Positions 21,536 through 30,480 are shown, counted from the stretch's first letter. The stretch is DNA of 64,000 nt from Bradyrhizobium cosmicum (GCF_007290395.2 NZ_CP041656.2:2666001-2730000), one strand, 5' to 3'. A program made the numbers and translations. The notes: generated from the letters alone by a model not told the origin.

Positions 21536-22081
21536 ATGATGACTGCCGTCGTTCAAAAGACAGTGCTGACGGGGTGCCTTGCGCCCATCGACAAGAATGG
21601 CCTCGAGCAACTGATTGCGAGCGGCAAGGCCAATCCGAAGGTCATCAAGACCTTGAAATGCAAGACGGTCGCGGAGGGCAAGTTCCGCCACGCCAACTAC
21701 ATCCGCAACCTGCCGCCCTACATCGTCGACGAGCCGCCGGGACTTCTGGGCGACGACACCGCGCCCAATCCGTCGGAAGCTTCGCTCGCCGCGCTCGGCT
21801 CCTGCCTTGCGGTCGGCCTGCATGCCAACGCCGTGCATCGTGGCTGGATCGTCAACAAGCTCGAGCTCGAACTCGAAGGCGACCTCAACATCACCGCGGT
21901 CTGGGGCACCGGCGACATGTCGGACAAGCCCGTTGGATTTACCGATGTGCGCGTCAAGGTCGACATGGAATGCGAGGGCATCTCGCAGGACGAGATCAAC
22001 GCTCTGGTCGCCCATGTGAAGAAATGGTCGCCAGTGGCCAACACCTTCACCCGCCCGGTCAATCTCGAGGTCGGCATCTAG
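21536..22081 (+). CDS. OsmC-family protein
   Basis: A 181-residue member of the OsmC/Ohr superfamily, which are thiol peroxidases or related sulfur-handling proteins. The conserved Cys appears in ALGSCLAVGLHANA; the second redox Cys may be DMECEGIS. The start chosen (21536, MMTAVVQKT) is preceded by AGGGAG; the frame extends to 21386 without support. It is the first gene of a unit with an acyl-CoA-dehydrogenase-fold protein and a rhodanese. Confidence 0.85.
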   Translation: MMTAVVQKTVLTGCLAPIDKNGLEQLIASGKANPKVIKTLKCKTVAEGKFRHANYIRNLPPYIVDEPPGLLGDDTAPNPSEASLAALGSCLAVGLHANAVHRGWIVNKLELELEGDLNITAVWGTGDMSDKPVGFTDVRVKVDMECEGISQDEINALVAHVKKWSPVANTFTRPVNLEVGI

Positions 22082-22116
22082 GCTGACGGCAACAGGACAA
22101 GGTGCGGGAGACGATC

Positions 22117-23250
22117 ATGGGTTCACTGGCTTTCTCACGGGCCGACATTTTGGATCAGCCCGCACCGTCCATTGCCGACGAGGTGGCGCGGATTGCACGC
22201 GAGCAACTCGCGCCGCTCGCCGCCGGCATCGACGACGGTTCGGTCTATCCGGCCGAGGTGTTGCGCAAATTCGGCGAGGTCGGCGCCTGGGGCAGTCATG
22301 TGCCGCACGAAGGTCCTGCGGATCTCCGCTGTGCCATCCAGGCGATGGCGGCGATCGGCGAAGTCTGCGGCGGCACGGCCTTCATGGCCTGGTGCCAGAA
22401 CACGCTGGTCTGGTACGCCGCCAACTCGACCAATATGAAGCTTGCAAAGCGCTTCGGAGACGCCTTCTCGACCGGCCGCGTGCTCGGCGGCACCGGGCTC
22501 TCCAACCCCATGAAGAGCTTTTTCGGCATCGAGAAGCTCAAGCTGAAGGGGCGCAAGGTCGAGGGCGGCTATGTCGTGCGTGGCGCGCTGCCCTGGGTCT
22601 CCAATCTCGGTCCCGACCATTACTTCGGCACGATCTTCGAGCGGGAGGACGATCAGGGCAGCGCAAGTGGCGCGCCCGGCACGGTCATGTTCCTGGCCGA
22701 TTGCTCCGATCCCGCAATCACGCTGACGCCCTGCAAGCCGTTCCTCGCCATGGACGGGACCGGCACCTACGGCGTGCAGTTCCGCGACGTCTTCGTCCCG
22801 GACGATCTGATCCTCGCCGATCCGGCTGGGCCTTTCGTCAAGAAGATCCGCGCCGGCTTCATTCTGCTCCAGGCCGGCATGGCGCTCGGGCTGATCAGGG
22901 ACTGCATCAACGTCATGGACGAGGTCGATGCGCCCCTCGGGCACATCAACCGCTATCTGCCGCAGCAGCCGGTGGATTTCCGCGCGCTCGCCGCCGAGCT
23001 CGAGAGCGAAACCATGGCGCTGGCGCGCGATCCCTACAACGAGGAGGAGACCTACTGGCGCAAGGTGATCGCGCTACGCCTGCGCGCCGGCGAGGCCAGC
23101 GTCGCGGCGGCGCATGCGGCGATGCTGCATTGTGGCGCGCGCGGCTACCTCAAGAGCCACCGCGCGCAGCGGCGCCTGCGCGAAGCTTATTTCGTCGCGA
23201 TCGTCACGCCCGCCACCAAGCAGTTGCGCAAGATGCTCGCCGATTCCTGA
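22117..23250 (+). CDS. Acyl-CoA dehydrogenase-fold flavoprotein
   Basis: A 377-residue member of the acyl-CoA dehydrogenase superfamily, which includes true dehydrogenases and flavin monooxygenases of the DszC/SfnB type. Recognisable stretches are EVCGGTAFMAWCQ, the flavin region ALPWVSNLG and the C-terminal helical domain. I do not see a clear catalytic Glu of the dehydrogenase type. Placement between OsmC and rhodanese genes suggests a sulfur-compound substrate, which is inference. The ATG at 22117 follows GGGAG. It begins 35 bases after the OsmC stop. Confidence 0.78.
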   Translation: MGSLAFSRADILDQPAPSIADEVARIAREQLAPLAAGIDDGSVYPAEVLRKFGEVGAWGSHVPHEGPADLRCAIQAMAAIGEVCGGTAFMAWCQNTLVWYAANSTNMKLAKRFGDAFSTGRVLGGTGLSNPMKSFFGIEKLKLKGRKVEGGYVVRGALPWVSNLGPDHYFGTIFEREDDQGSASGAPGTVMFLADCSDPAITLTPCKPFLAMDGTGTYGVQFRDVFVPDDLILADPAGPFVKKIRAGFILLQAGMALGLIRDCINVMDEVDAPLGHINRYLPQQPVDFRALAAELESETMALARDPYNEEETYWRKVIALRLRAGEASVAAAHAAMLHCGARGYLKSHRAQRRLREAYFVAIVTPATKQLRKMLADS

Positions 23251-23301
23251 CCTTTACGAGTCCACCCCCGAAGACCCCTCAACCTCAACGGAGAGGCTGC
23301 C

Positions 23302-24180
23302 ATGACTGACGTCCTGATCACTGCCGTCGAACTTGCCGATCTCTTGAAGACAGAGCCGTGTGTCGTCATCGACACCCGTAATCCCGACGCCTACGCCGCC
23401 GGGCATTTGCCTGATGCCGTCAACGTGCACGAGATTTTCACCTTCCTCGCGACCTCGACGCCTGAGGGCATGGCCGAACTGAAGACGAAATTCGCGGACG
23501 CGTTCGGCGGCGCGGGCCTCTCCGGCAAAGAGACGGCCGTGATCTACGAGCAGTCAATGAACTCCGGCTTCGGCCAGTCCTGCCGCGGCTATTATCTGCT
23601 CACCATGCTCGGCTATCCCAAGGTGAAGGTGCTGCATGGCGGCTTCGACGCCTGGGCGGGCGCGGGCTTTCGGGTGACGACGGACGTGCCGACGCCGGCC
23701 AAGGCGTCGTTCGCGATCGTGCCTGAAGCGGGCGAGATCCTGATCGACGCCAAGACCATGCTTGGCGCGGTCGGCAAGCCCGGCATCGCCATCCTCGACG
23801 TGCGCGACGTCGACGAGTGGATCGGCGACAGTTCGTCTCCGTATGGCAAGGACTTCTGCCCGCGCAAGGGCCGCATCCCCGGCGCCGTCTGGCTGGAATG
23901 GTATCGCATGATGAAGCCAACCGCCGAAGGTCCGCGCTTCAAGTCCAAGGACGAGATCTTGGCGGAATGCGCCACCGTCGGCATCACGCCAAGCACGCCG
24001 GTCTATCTCTACTGCTTCAAGGGCGCACGCGCATCGAACACTTTCCTCGCGCTGAAGAATGCCGGCGTGAAGGATGTCCGGATGTATTTCGGCTCCTGGA
24101 ACGAATGGTCGCGCGATCCGTCGCTGCCGATCGAGCAGGGACTGCCGATTGCATCGGAGATGACGACCAAGGCGGCGTGA
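23302..24180 (+). CDS. Sulfurtransferase with two rhodanese domains
   Basis: A 292-residue protein of thiosulfate/3-mercaptopyruvate sulfurtransferase type. The N-terminal domain (1-130) has VVIDTRNPDAYAAGHLPDAV. The C-terminal domain (145-285) carries the catalytic Cys in YLYCFKGARASN. The N-terminal domain appears to lack a loop Cys (IYEQSMNSG), as is usual for tandem rhodaneses. It moves sulfane sulfur to thiophilic acceptors. It is the last gene of the OsmC unit and is convergent with the sigma-54 activator gene. Confidence 0.9.
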   Translation: MTDVLITAVELADLLKTEPCVVIDTRNPDAYAAGHLPDAVNVHEIFTFLATSTPEGMAELKTKFADAFGGAGLSGKETAVIYEQSMNSGFGQSCRGYYLLTMLGYPKVKVLHGGFDAWAGAGFRVTTDVPTPAKASFAIVPEAGEILIDAKTMLGAVGKPGIAILDVRDVDEWIGDSSSPYGKDFCPRKGRIPGAVWLEWYRMMKPTAEGPRFKSKDEILAECATVGITPSTPVYLYCFKGARASNTFLALKNAGVKDVRMYFGSWNEWSRDPSLPIEQGLPIASEMTTKAA

Positions 24181-24186
24181 TCGTCG

Positions 24187-26115
24187 CTAACTGAAGGCTC
24201 GCGGACGGGGCGCGATTCCCAGCGCCTTGATCCGCGAGGCCAGCGTCGTCGGCTTGATGTCGAGCATTTCGGCCGCGCCGCCGGGGCCGAACACCTTTCC
24301 GGCGCAGGCCTCCAGCGCGGCCAGGATATTGGCGCGCTCGTGATCGCGCAGCTCCGCTGACGTCATGACGGCCGGGCGAGCGTCGGCCTTCTGACGCGCG
24401 GCGCTGGTTACGGGCTGTGCGCCGGAAGGGTCGGGCAGGTCGATGCGCAAGCGGCCGTTCTGCGACAGGATCGCGGCGCGCTCGATCACGTTCTGCAATT
24501 CGCGGACGTTGCCGGGCCAGTCGTAGCGGGACAGCCGCCGCGCATCGCCTTCCGACAGGCGCAAATTCGATTTCAGCGCCTTGCTCTCGCGCGTCAGAAA
24601 ATGTTGCGCCAGCAGGGGGATGTCCTCGCGCCGTTCGCGCAAGGGCACGGTCTCGATCGGAAACACGTTGAGGCGGAAATAGAGGTCCTCGCGGAAGCGT
24701 CCGCGCTGCACCTCCTGCTTGAGATCGCGATTGGTCGCGGCGATGACGCGGACGTCGACCGCGCGCGTGCGCTCCTCGCCGACGCGCTCGAAATTGCCTT
24801 CCTGCAGCACCCGCAGCAGCTTGCCCTGCAGTTCGAGCGGGATCTCGCCGACCTCGTCGAGGAATAGCGTGCCGCCGTCGGCGAGCTCGAAGCGGCCGAT
24901 GCGGTCGCGCATCGCACCGGTGAAGGCGCCGCGGACGTGGCCGAAGAACTCGCTCTCGAACAATTCGCGCGGGATCGCGGCGCAGTTGACGCGGATCAGC
25001 GGCCGGTCGCTGCGGCTGGAGTCCTCGTGGATGGCGCGCGCGATCAACTCCTTGCCGGTGCCGGACTCGCCGGTGATCATCACCGCCGCCGTGGTCGGCG
25101 CCACCAGCTTGACCTGGCGCAGCGTCTTCTGGATCGCCTCGCTTTGGCCGATGATGCCGCGCGGGTTGGTCTCGATGCGGATTTCTTCCTGGAGATAGGC
25201 GTTTTCGAGCTCCAGCCGCTCGCGCAGGCGGTCGACTTCGGCGAGCGCTGCATGCAGCTTCTCGTCGGCCTCGCGCCGCTGGCTGACGTCGCGAAACACC
25301 ACGACGGCGCCGACCACCACGCCGCGGTCGCGGATCGGGGTGGAGGTGTACTCGACCCAGGCCGGCGAGCCGTCCTTGCGCCAGAACACCTCGCCGTCGA
25401 CCTGGTGCACCGCGCCGTCGCGGAACGCCGCGTAGATCGGGCAATCGTGGTCGGGATAGTGGCTGCCGTCGTGATGGGTGTGGTGGACGATCGGGTGGAT
25501 CTCCTTGCCGACCAGCTCCTCGGCGGTCCAGCCGAGCATGCGCTCGGCCGCCGGGTTCACGAAGGTGGTCTTGCCCTCGGCATTGACGCCATAGATGCCT
25601 TCGCCGGCCGCGCGCAGGATCAGCTGGTTCTCGCGCTCGATATCCTGGAAGACGCGCTCCACCCGCTGCCAGGTCGAGATGCCGCTGCGCATGTGGTCCT
25701 CGGCGGCGGCATCGACATTGCGGCGGCGGCGGGCGTCGAGATCGGTGAGGGTGAGCTGCACCAGCGTACGTCCGTCATGGGGCAGGACGCAGCCGGCATA
25801 TTCGAGCCTGAGCGTCTGTCCGGTGGCATGGCGCGGGTTGAGCGACGTGGTCCAGTAGGCGCCCTTGTGCAGCACGGCCTGGGTGAACACGGTGAGGGCC
25901 GGAAGTTCGCCGGCGTGAAGGGTGCTGGCGCTGGTCTGGCGCAGCAGCGCGCGGTCGTAGCCGAGCAGGGCGCAGGCGGCCGGATTGGCATCGACGATCT
26001 GGTCTCCATAGGGATCGACCAGGAGGGTCGCCTCGACCGATGCCTCGAACGCTGCAACGCGCGGATCGAGGGGCTGGGCGACGTCGTCGTGGGGGAGTAT
26101 TGGCGTCGGCGTCAT
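24187..26115 (-). CDS. PAS-PAS sigma-54-dependent activator, likely regulator of the cyanate operon
   Basis: A 642-residue enhancer-binding protein. Two PAS domains (about 15-110 and 160-285) are followed by a linker helix and an AAA+ domain (about 320-550). The AAA+ part has Walker A GESGTGKE, the sigma-54 contact loop GAFTGA and Walker [12 protein letters not shown]. The C-terminal Fis-type HTH reads [23 protein letters not shown]2 contains an unusual His-rich stretch [15 protein letters not shown], which could bind metal or cofactor. The ATG at 26115 touches the first of three palindromes in the shared control region, so autoregulation is likely. The longer open frame upstream is not part of the gene. 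Confidence 0.9.
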   Translation of the reverse strand: MTPTPILPHDDVAQPLDPRVAAFEASVEATLLVDPYGDQIVDANPAACALLGYDRALLRQTSASTLHAGELPALTVFTQAVLHKGAYWTTSLNPRHATGQTLRLEYAGCVLPHDGRTLVQLTLTDLDARRRRNVDAAAEDHMRSGISTWQRVERVFQDIERENQLILRAAGEGIYGVNAEGKTTFVNPAAERMLGWTAEELVGKEIHPIVHHTHHDGSHYPDHDCPIYAAFRDGAVHQVDGEVFWRKDGSPAWVEYTSTPIRDRGVVVGAVVVFRDVSQRREADEKLHAALAEVDRLRERLELENAYLQEEIRIETNPRGIIGQSEAIQKTLRQVKLVAPTTAAVMITGESGTGKELIARAIHEDSSRSDRPLIRVNCAAIPRELFESEFFGHVRGAFTGAMRDRIGRFELADGGTLFLDEVGEIPLELQGKLLRVLQEGNFERVGEERTRAVDVRVIAATNRDLKQEVQRGRFREDLYFRLNVFPIETVPLRERREDIPLLAQHFLTRESKALKSNLRLSEGDARRLSRYDWPGNVRELQNVIERAAILSQNGRLRIDLPDPSGAQPVTSAARQKADARPAVMTSAELRDHERANILAALEACAGKVFGPGGAAEMLDIKPTTLASRIKALGIAPRPRAFS

Positions 26116-26168
26116 TACGAAATCTCGTAAATTAATTACGAATTTTCGTATATCACGAGTTTTCGTAA
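26115..26168. promoter_or_regulatory. Three tandem 16-bp palindromes, probable upstream activating sites
   Basis: TTACGA-AATC-TCGTAA (26115-26130), TTACGA-ATTT-TCGTAT (26136-26151) and TCACGA-GTTT-TCGTAA (26153-26168) are three copies of one dyad. They lie 60-110 bases upstream of a sigma-54 promoter, the standard position for enhancer sites of sigma-54 activators. They also abut the activator's own start codon. Confidence 0.85.
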
Positions 26169-26225
26169 TGGCCAAGCCCGGCGGAAAATGCTGCGTCATC
26201 AGGGCACTGGCCGCTCCTGAGGCGG

Positions 26226-26240
26226 TGGCATGCTCCTTGC
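26226..26240 (+). promoter_or_regulatory. Sigma-54 (-24/-12) promoter of the cyanate operon
   Basis: TGGCATG-N4-TTGC matches the sigma-54 consensus, with GG and GC exactly 10 bases apart. Transcription should start near 26252, about 23 bases before the first gene. Confidence 0.88.
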
Positions 26241-26274
26241 GTAATTCCTGCTGCAATGACGCGCAGGAGGTCCG

Positions 26275-27654
26275 ATGTCCATTTTCGACAATCCGTTTGA
26301 TCCCGATCGCAAGCTTCGAGCCGGCTGTGCCTGTGGCCAACACCAATCCGCGGCCGAGCACGAGCAGGCCACGGCGCTGCACTGCGAGCCCGTCGAGAGC
26401 GAGGAGAAGCGCTACGAGGGCGTCGTCGCCTCCGCGGTGATGCGTGCGATGTTTCCGCAGGACGTGGCGCGGCGCGCCTTCCTGAAATCGGTGGGCGCGT
26501 CCACGGCGCTCGCCGCGCTCTCGCAATTCTTTCCGATCAAGACGGCGACCGAGGTGTTCGCTCAAACCGGCACGCCCGAGAAGAAGGACCTCAAGGTCGG
26601 CTTCATCCCGATCACCTGCGCCACCCCGATCATCATGGCGGCGCCGATGGGCTTCTACGCCAAGCATGGTCTCAACGTCGAAGTGGTCAAGACCGCCGGC
26701 TGGGCCGTGATCCGCGACAAGACCATCAACAAGGAATACGACGCAGCCCACATGCTGGCGCCGATGCCGCTCGCGATCTCGCTGGGCTTGGGGGCCAACG
26801 CCATTCCCTTCGCCGTGCCCGCGATCGAGAACATCAACGGGCAGGGCATCGTGCTGGCGAACAAGCACAAGGACAAGCGCGATCCAAAGGACTGGAAGGG
26901 GCTGAAGTTCGCGATCCCGTTCGACTATTCCATGCACAACTACCTGCTGCGCTATTATCTCGCCGAGCACGGGATCGATCCCGACACCGATGTGCAGCTG
27001 CGCTCGGTGCCGCCGCCGGAGATGGTTGCGAACCTGCGCGCCGACAATATCGACGGCTTCCTCGCGCCCGACAACATCTGCCAGCGCGCGATTTATGACG
27101 GCGTCGGTTTCATGCACCTGCTGTCCAAGGAGATCTGGGACGGCCATCCCTGCTGCAGCTTCGCCGCCAGCCGCGAGTTCATCACCACCGCGCCGAACAG
27201 CTTTGCCGCGCTGACCCGTGCCATCGTCGATGCGACCGCCTATGCATCCAAGGCCGAGAACCGCAAGCAGATCGCGGAAGCCATCGCGCCGGCCAACTAC
27301 ATCAACGCGCCCGTGACGGTGCTGGAGCAGGTGTTGACCGGCACCTATGCCGACGGTCTCGGCGGCGTGAAGACCGACGCCAAGCGCGTCGATTTCGATC
27401 CGTTCCCCTGGCAGTCCTTCGCGGTGTGGATGCTGACGCAGATGAAGCGCTGGGGCCAGATCAAGGGCGACGTCGACTATAAGGCGGTCGCCGAGCAGGT
27501 CTATCTGGCGACGGATACGAAGAAGCTGATGACCGAGATGGGCCTGTCGCCGCCGGCGAGCGCGTACAAATCGTTCACGGTGATGGGCAAGAATTTCGAT
27601 CCGGCCAAGCCGGAGGACTATGTCGCGAGCTTCAAGATCAGGAAGGCGTCGTGA
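26275..27654 (+). CDS. Cyanate/nitrate-type ABC transporter substrate-binding protein
   Basis: A 459-residue NrtA/CmpA/CynA-type periplasmic binding protein. A Tat signal (ARRAFLKSVGAS, about residues 66-77) follows an unusual 60-residue N-terminus with Cys and His residues (CACGQHQ...LHC). The mature domain contains VGFIPITCATPIIMAAPMGF, characteristic of the nitrate/bicarbonate/cyanate group. CAGGAGG precedes the ATG. The cyanase gene at the end of the operon makes cyanate the most likely ligand. A repeat element separates it from the permease gene. Confidence 0.85.
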   Translation: MSIFDNPFDPDRKLRAGCACGQHQSAAEHEQATALHCEPVESEEKRYEGVVASAVMRAMFPQDVARRAFLKSVGASTALAALSQFFPIKTATEVFAQTGTPEKKDLKVGFIPITCATPIIMAAPMGFYAKHGLNVEVVKTAGWAVIRDKTINKEYDAAHMLAPMPLAISLGLGANAIPFAVPAIENINGQGIVLANKHKDKRDPKDWKGLKFAIPFDYSMHNYLLRYYLAEHGIDPDTDVQLRSVPPPEMVANLRADNIDGFLAPDNICQRAIYDGVGFMHLLSKEIWDGHPCCSFAASREFITTAPNSFAALTRAIVDATAYASKAENRKQIAEAIAPANYINAPVTVLEQVLTGTYADGLGGVKTDAKRVDFDPFPWQSFAVWMLTQMKRWGQIKGDVDYKAVAEQVYLATDTKKLMTEMGLSPPASAYKSFTVMGKNFDPAKPEDYVASFKIRKAS

Positions 27655-27674
27655 GCACGAGCCGCGCTCTCTTC

Positions 27675-27811
27675 GCCTCTCCCCGCATGCGGGGAGAGGC
27701 CGACGCGCGTAGCGCGGCGGGTGAGGGGGGCTCTCCGCGAGTCCGTCTGTCACCTCCCTTGCGGAGAGCCCCCCTCACCCCAACCCTCTCCCCGCACGCG
27801 GGGAGAGGGAG
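27675..27811. repeat. Intergenic inverted repeat (CCTCTCCCCGC family) inside the cyanate operon
   Basis: The outer arms contain the palindromes CCTCTCCCCGCATGCGGGGAG and CCTCTCCCCGCACGCGGGGAG. The inner arms GGTGAGGGGGGCTCTCCGC and GCGGAGAGCCCCCCTCACC are perfect inverted copies. The right edge (GGGGAGAGGGAG) lies directly before the permease ATG and forms its ribosome binding site. Confidence 0.92.
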
Positions 27812-28654
27812 ATGACCACCCCCTCCCTCCGCCTCCGCGCCGGCCTCGTCTCGATCGCGCTGCTCGCGGCGTTCCTTGGCATCTGGCATCTCGCCACGCG
27901 TTCGACCGCGCCGGTCGCAACGATGAGCCCGGAATACGCCAAGCTGATGGGTCTGACCGCGACGCAGGGCAAATCCGCGATGCCCGGGCCGCTCGATGTC
28001 GGGGCAAAGTTGTGGGAGCATCTGAAGCGGCCGTTCTACGACAACGGGCCGAACGACAAGGGGCTCGGCATTCAGCTTGGCTATTCGATCGCGCGCGTCG
28101 GGCTCGGCTATCTGCTCGCGGTGCTCGTCGCCATCCCGCTCGGCTTTCTGATCGGGATGTCGCCGCTGCTCAGCAAGGCGCTCGATCCGTTCATCCAGGT
28201 GCTCAAGCCGATCTCGCCGCTGGCCTGGATGCCGCTGGCGCTTTACACTATCAAGGATTCTTCGATCTCGGCGATCTTCGTCATCTTCATCTGCTCGATC
28301 TGGCCGATGCTGCTCAACACCGTGTTTGGCGTGGCGAGCGTGCGGAAGGAATGGATCAACGTCGCGCGCACACTGGAGGTCGGCACACTCCGGCGCGCCT
28401 TCACGGTGATTCTGCCGGCGGCCGCGCCGACGATCCTGACCGGCATGCGCATCTCCATCGGGATCGCCTGGCTCGTGATCGTCGCCGCCGAGATGCTCGT
28501 CGGCGGCACCGGCATCGGCTATTTCGTCTGGAACGAGTGGAACAACCTCTCGATCACCAACGTGATCATCGCGATCCTGCTGATCGGGATCGTCGGCATG
28601 CTGCTTGACCAGATCCTCGCGCGCTTCACGCGCATGGTCACCTTTCCGGAGTAG
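27812..28654 (+). CDS. ABC transporter permease of the cyanate operon
   Basis: A 280-residue inner-membrane permease of the NrtB/SsuC/TauC type with about six helices. The cytoplasmic coupling loop is in ARTLEVGTLRRAFTVILPAA. It forms the channel with the ATPase encoded next. Translation is predicted to use GGGAGAGGGAG from the preceding repeat element, one base before the ATG region. The GTG of the ATPase gene lies 5 bases after its stop. Confidence 0.9.
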   Translation: MTTPSLRLRAGLVSIALLAAFLGIWHLATRSTAPVATMSPEYAKLMGLTATQGKSAMPGPLDVGAKLWEHLKRPFYDNGPNDKGLGIQLGYSIARVGLGYLLAVLVAIPLGFLIGMSPLLSKALDPFIQVLKPISPLAWMPLALYTIKDSSISAIFVIFICSIWPMLLNTVFGVASVRKEWINVARTLEVGTLRRAFTVILPAAAPTILTGMRISIGIAWLVIVAAEMLVGGTGIGYFVWNEWNNLSITNVIIAILLIGIVGMLLDQILARFTRMVTFPE

Positions 28655-28659
28655 GGGCT

Positions 28660-29583
28660 GTGACCGACAAATTCGTCTCGATCGAAGGCATAGCAAAACG
28701 CTATCCGGGCGCCAATGGCGCCACGACGGCCGTGTTCGAGAATCTGTGGCTGTCGATGGCGCGCGGCGAGTTCTGCTGCGTGATCGGCCATTCCGGCTGC
28801 GGCAAGACCACGGTGCTCAACATCCTCGCCGGCCTCGATGCGCCGAGCGAAGGCGCCGTCATCGTCGACGGGCAGGCGATCTCCGGTACCAGCCTCGACC
28901 GGGCCGTGATCTTCCAGAGCCACGCGCTGCTGCCCTGGCGCACCGTGCTCGGCAATGTTTCCTACGCGGTAACCTCGAAATGGCCGAAATGGGACCGCGC
29001 CAAGGTCAAGGCGCATGCGCAGAAATTCATCGACCTCGTCGGCCTGACAGGCTCGGAACACAAGCGCCCCTCGGAACTGTCAGGCGGCATGAAGCAGCGC
29101 GTCGGCATCGCGCGTGCGCTGTCGATCACGCCGAAGATGATGCTGATGGACGAGCCGTTCTCGGCGCTGGACGCGCTGACGCGCGGCACGCTGCAGGACG
29201 AGGTGCGGCGCATTTGCCTCGAGACCGGGCAGACCGCGTTCATGATCACCCATGACGTCGACGAGGCGATTTATCTCGCCGACAAGATTTTCCTGATGAC
29301 CAACGGTCCCGGCGCGGTGCTGGCGGAGGTCGTCGAAAATCCCTTGCCCAGGGATCGCGGCCGTACCGATCTACACCGCCACCCGCTGTACTACGCGCTG
29401 CGCAACCACATCATCGATTTCCTGGTGACGCGCAGCAAGACGTTCACCACCGAAAGGCCCGATCACGATCCGCGCCACGTGCCGGTGGTGCATATCGGCA
29501 AGCCCGGGCTGACGATCGCGTCGACCGGCGAAGAGCAACGACAGACCTGGACACCCGGGACCAGTCCCGGATTGACTGCTTAA
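28660..29583 (+). CDS. ABC transporter ATPase of the cyanate operon
   Basis: A 307-residue NrtD/SsuB-type ATPase. Walker A is GHSGCGKTT, the signature is LSGGMKQR, Walker B is MLMDEPFSAL, and the switch His is in FMITHDVDEA. The start is GTG. About 40 residues at the C-terminus (after FTTERPDHDPRH) extend past the usual end. The last dozen codons contain CCCGGGACCAGTCCCGG, resembling the GTCATGCCCGGGC intergenic repeat, so the tail may have been added by a repeat. Confidence 0.9.
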   Translation: MTDKFVSIEGIAKRYPGANGATTAVFENLWLSMARGEFCCVIGHSGCGKTTVLNILAGLDAPSEGAVIVDGQAISGTSLDRAVIFQSHALLPWRTVLGNVSYAVTSKWPKWDRAKVKAHAQKFIDLVGLTGSEHKRPSELSGGMKQRVGIARALSITPKMMLMDEPFSALDALTRGTLQDEVRRICLETGQTAFMITHDVDEAIYLADKIFLMTNGPGAVLAEVVENPLPRDRGRTDLHRHPLYYALRNHIIDFLVTRSKTFTTERPDHDPRHVPVVHIGKPGLTIASTGEEQRQTWTPGTSPGLTA

Positions 29584-29598
29584 GAAGGGAGACCTGAC

Positions 29599-30081
29599 AT
29601 GAAACGCGAAGACCTCACCGAGAAGCTGCTCGACATCAAGCGCGAGAAGGGCTGGACCTGGAAACACATCTGCGAGCAGATCGGCGGTTATTCCGAGGTG
29701 CTGATCGTCGGCGCGATTCTCGGCCAGATGAAGCTGACGAAGCCGCAGGCGGCCAACGCCGGTGAGCTGTTCGGCCTGTCGAAGTCGGAAGTTTCGATGC
29801 TGAACGAAACGCCGATGCGCGGGATGCCCATGCCGCCGACCGATCCGCTGATCTATCGATTCTACGAACTGGTCATGGTCAACGGACCGGCCTGGAAGGC
29901 GCTGATCGAGGAGGAGTACGGCGACGGCATCATGTCGGCGATCGACTTCGACATGGTGATGGAGCGCCTGCCCAACCCGAAGGGCGACCGCGTCAAGATC
30001 ACGATGAGCGGCAAGTTCCTGCCGTACAAATATTACGGTGCCAGCGGCAACGTGCCCGAGTACGGCTTCAAGGAGGGGTGA
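29599..30081 (+). CDS. cynS: Cyanase (cyanate hydratase/lyase)
   Basis: A 160-residue cyanase that converts cyanate and bicarbonate to ammonia and CO2. Catalytic residues fall in YRFYEL (Arg and Glu) and GIMSAIDF (Ser). The N-terminal helical domain and C-terminal KYYGASGNVPEYGF are complete. It lies 15 bases after the ATPase gene behind AAGGGAG. As last gene of the operon it identifies the substrate of the transporter and gives the cell a nitrogen-scavenging or detoxification route. Confidence 0.96.
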   Translation: MKREDLTEKLLDIKREKGWTWKHICEQIGGYSEVLIVGAILGQMKLTKPQAANAGELFGLSKSEVSMLNETPMRGMPMPPTDPLIYRFYELVMVNGPAWKALIEEEYGDGIMSAIDFDMVMERLPNPKGDRVKITMSGKFLPYKYYGASGNVPEYGFKEG

Positions 30082-30084
30082 AGC

Positions 30085-30150
30085 CGCGAATGGCGAATTG
30101 CGAGTAGCGAGTAGCGAACAAGGTTTCTCATTCGCTACTCGCCAATCCCT
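30085..30150. repeat. Intergenic inverted repeat (GCGAGTAGCGA type)
   Basis: GCGAATGGCGAATTGCGAGTAGCGA with a duplicated AGTAGCGA faces TCGCTACTCGCCAATCC. The element lies between the converging cynS and zeta-subunit genes and could form a hairpin in either transcript. Confidence 0.75.
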
Positions 30151-30156
30151 TCTCGC

Positions 30157-30480
30157 TTACTTCCCCGCCTTGACCTCGGCCGCCGCCACTGCGATCAGCT
30201 CGCTCATCTTGGCGCGAATCGCCTGCTCGGTGATGGCGACGTTCTTGGCGGCGAAATCGGCCATGACCTTGCGCAGGACGTCGGCATCGCCGGCTTCCTC
30301 GAAATCGGCCGCAACGACTTCCTTGGCATAGGCCGTGGCGGCCTCGCCGGTGATTCCGAGCTTTTCGGCGGCCCAGAGCCCGAGCAGCCGGTTGCGGCGG
30401 GCTTCCGCCTTGAATTTCTGCTCCTCGTCGAGGGCGAACTTCTTCTCGAAGCCTTCCTCGCGCTTGTCCAACGTGCTCAT
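30157..30480 (-). CDS. ATPase inhibitor subunit zeta (DUF1476)
   Basis: A 107-residue helical protein starting MSTLDKREEGFEKKFALDEE, the hallmark of DUF1476. In Paracoccus and relatives this protein is the zeta subunit that inhibits ATP hydrolysis by the F1-ATPase through its N-terminal region. Length matches. A longer frame to 30567 lacks family support. Divergent from purC. Confidence 0.88.
   Translation of the reverse strand: MSTLDKREEGFEKKFALDEEQKFKAEARRNRLLGLWAAEKLGITGEAATAYAKEVVAADFEEAGDADVLRKVMADFAAKNVAITEQAIRAKMSELIAVAAAEVKAGK

Noticed and set aside
26116..27753. N-terminal extension of the sigma-54 activator frame
   Set aside because: The frame is open far upstream, but this part is antisense to the binding-protein gene and lacks domain content; the PAS domains begin after the ATG at 26115.
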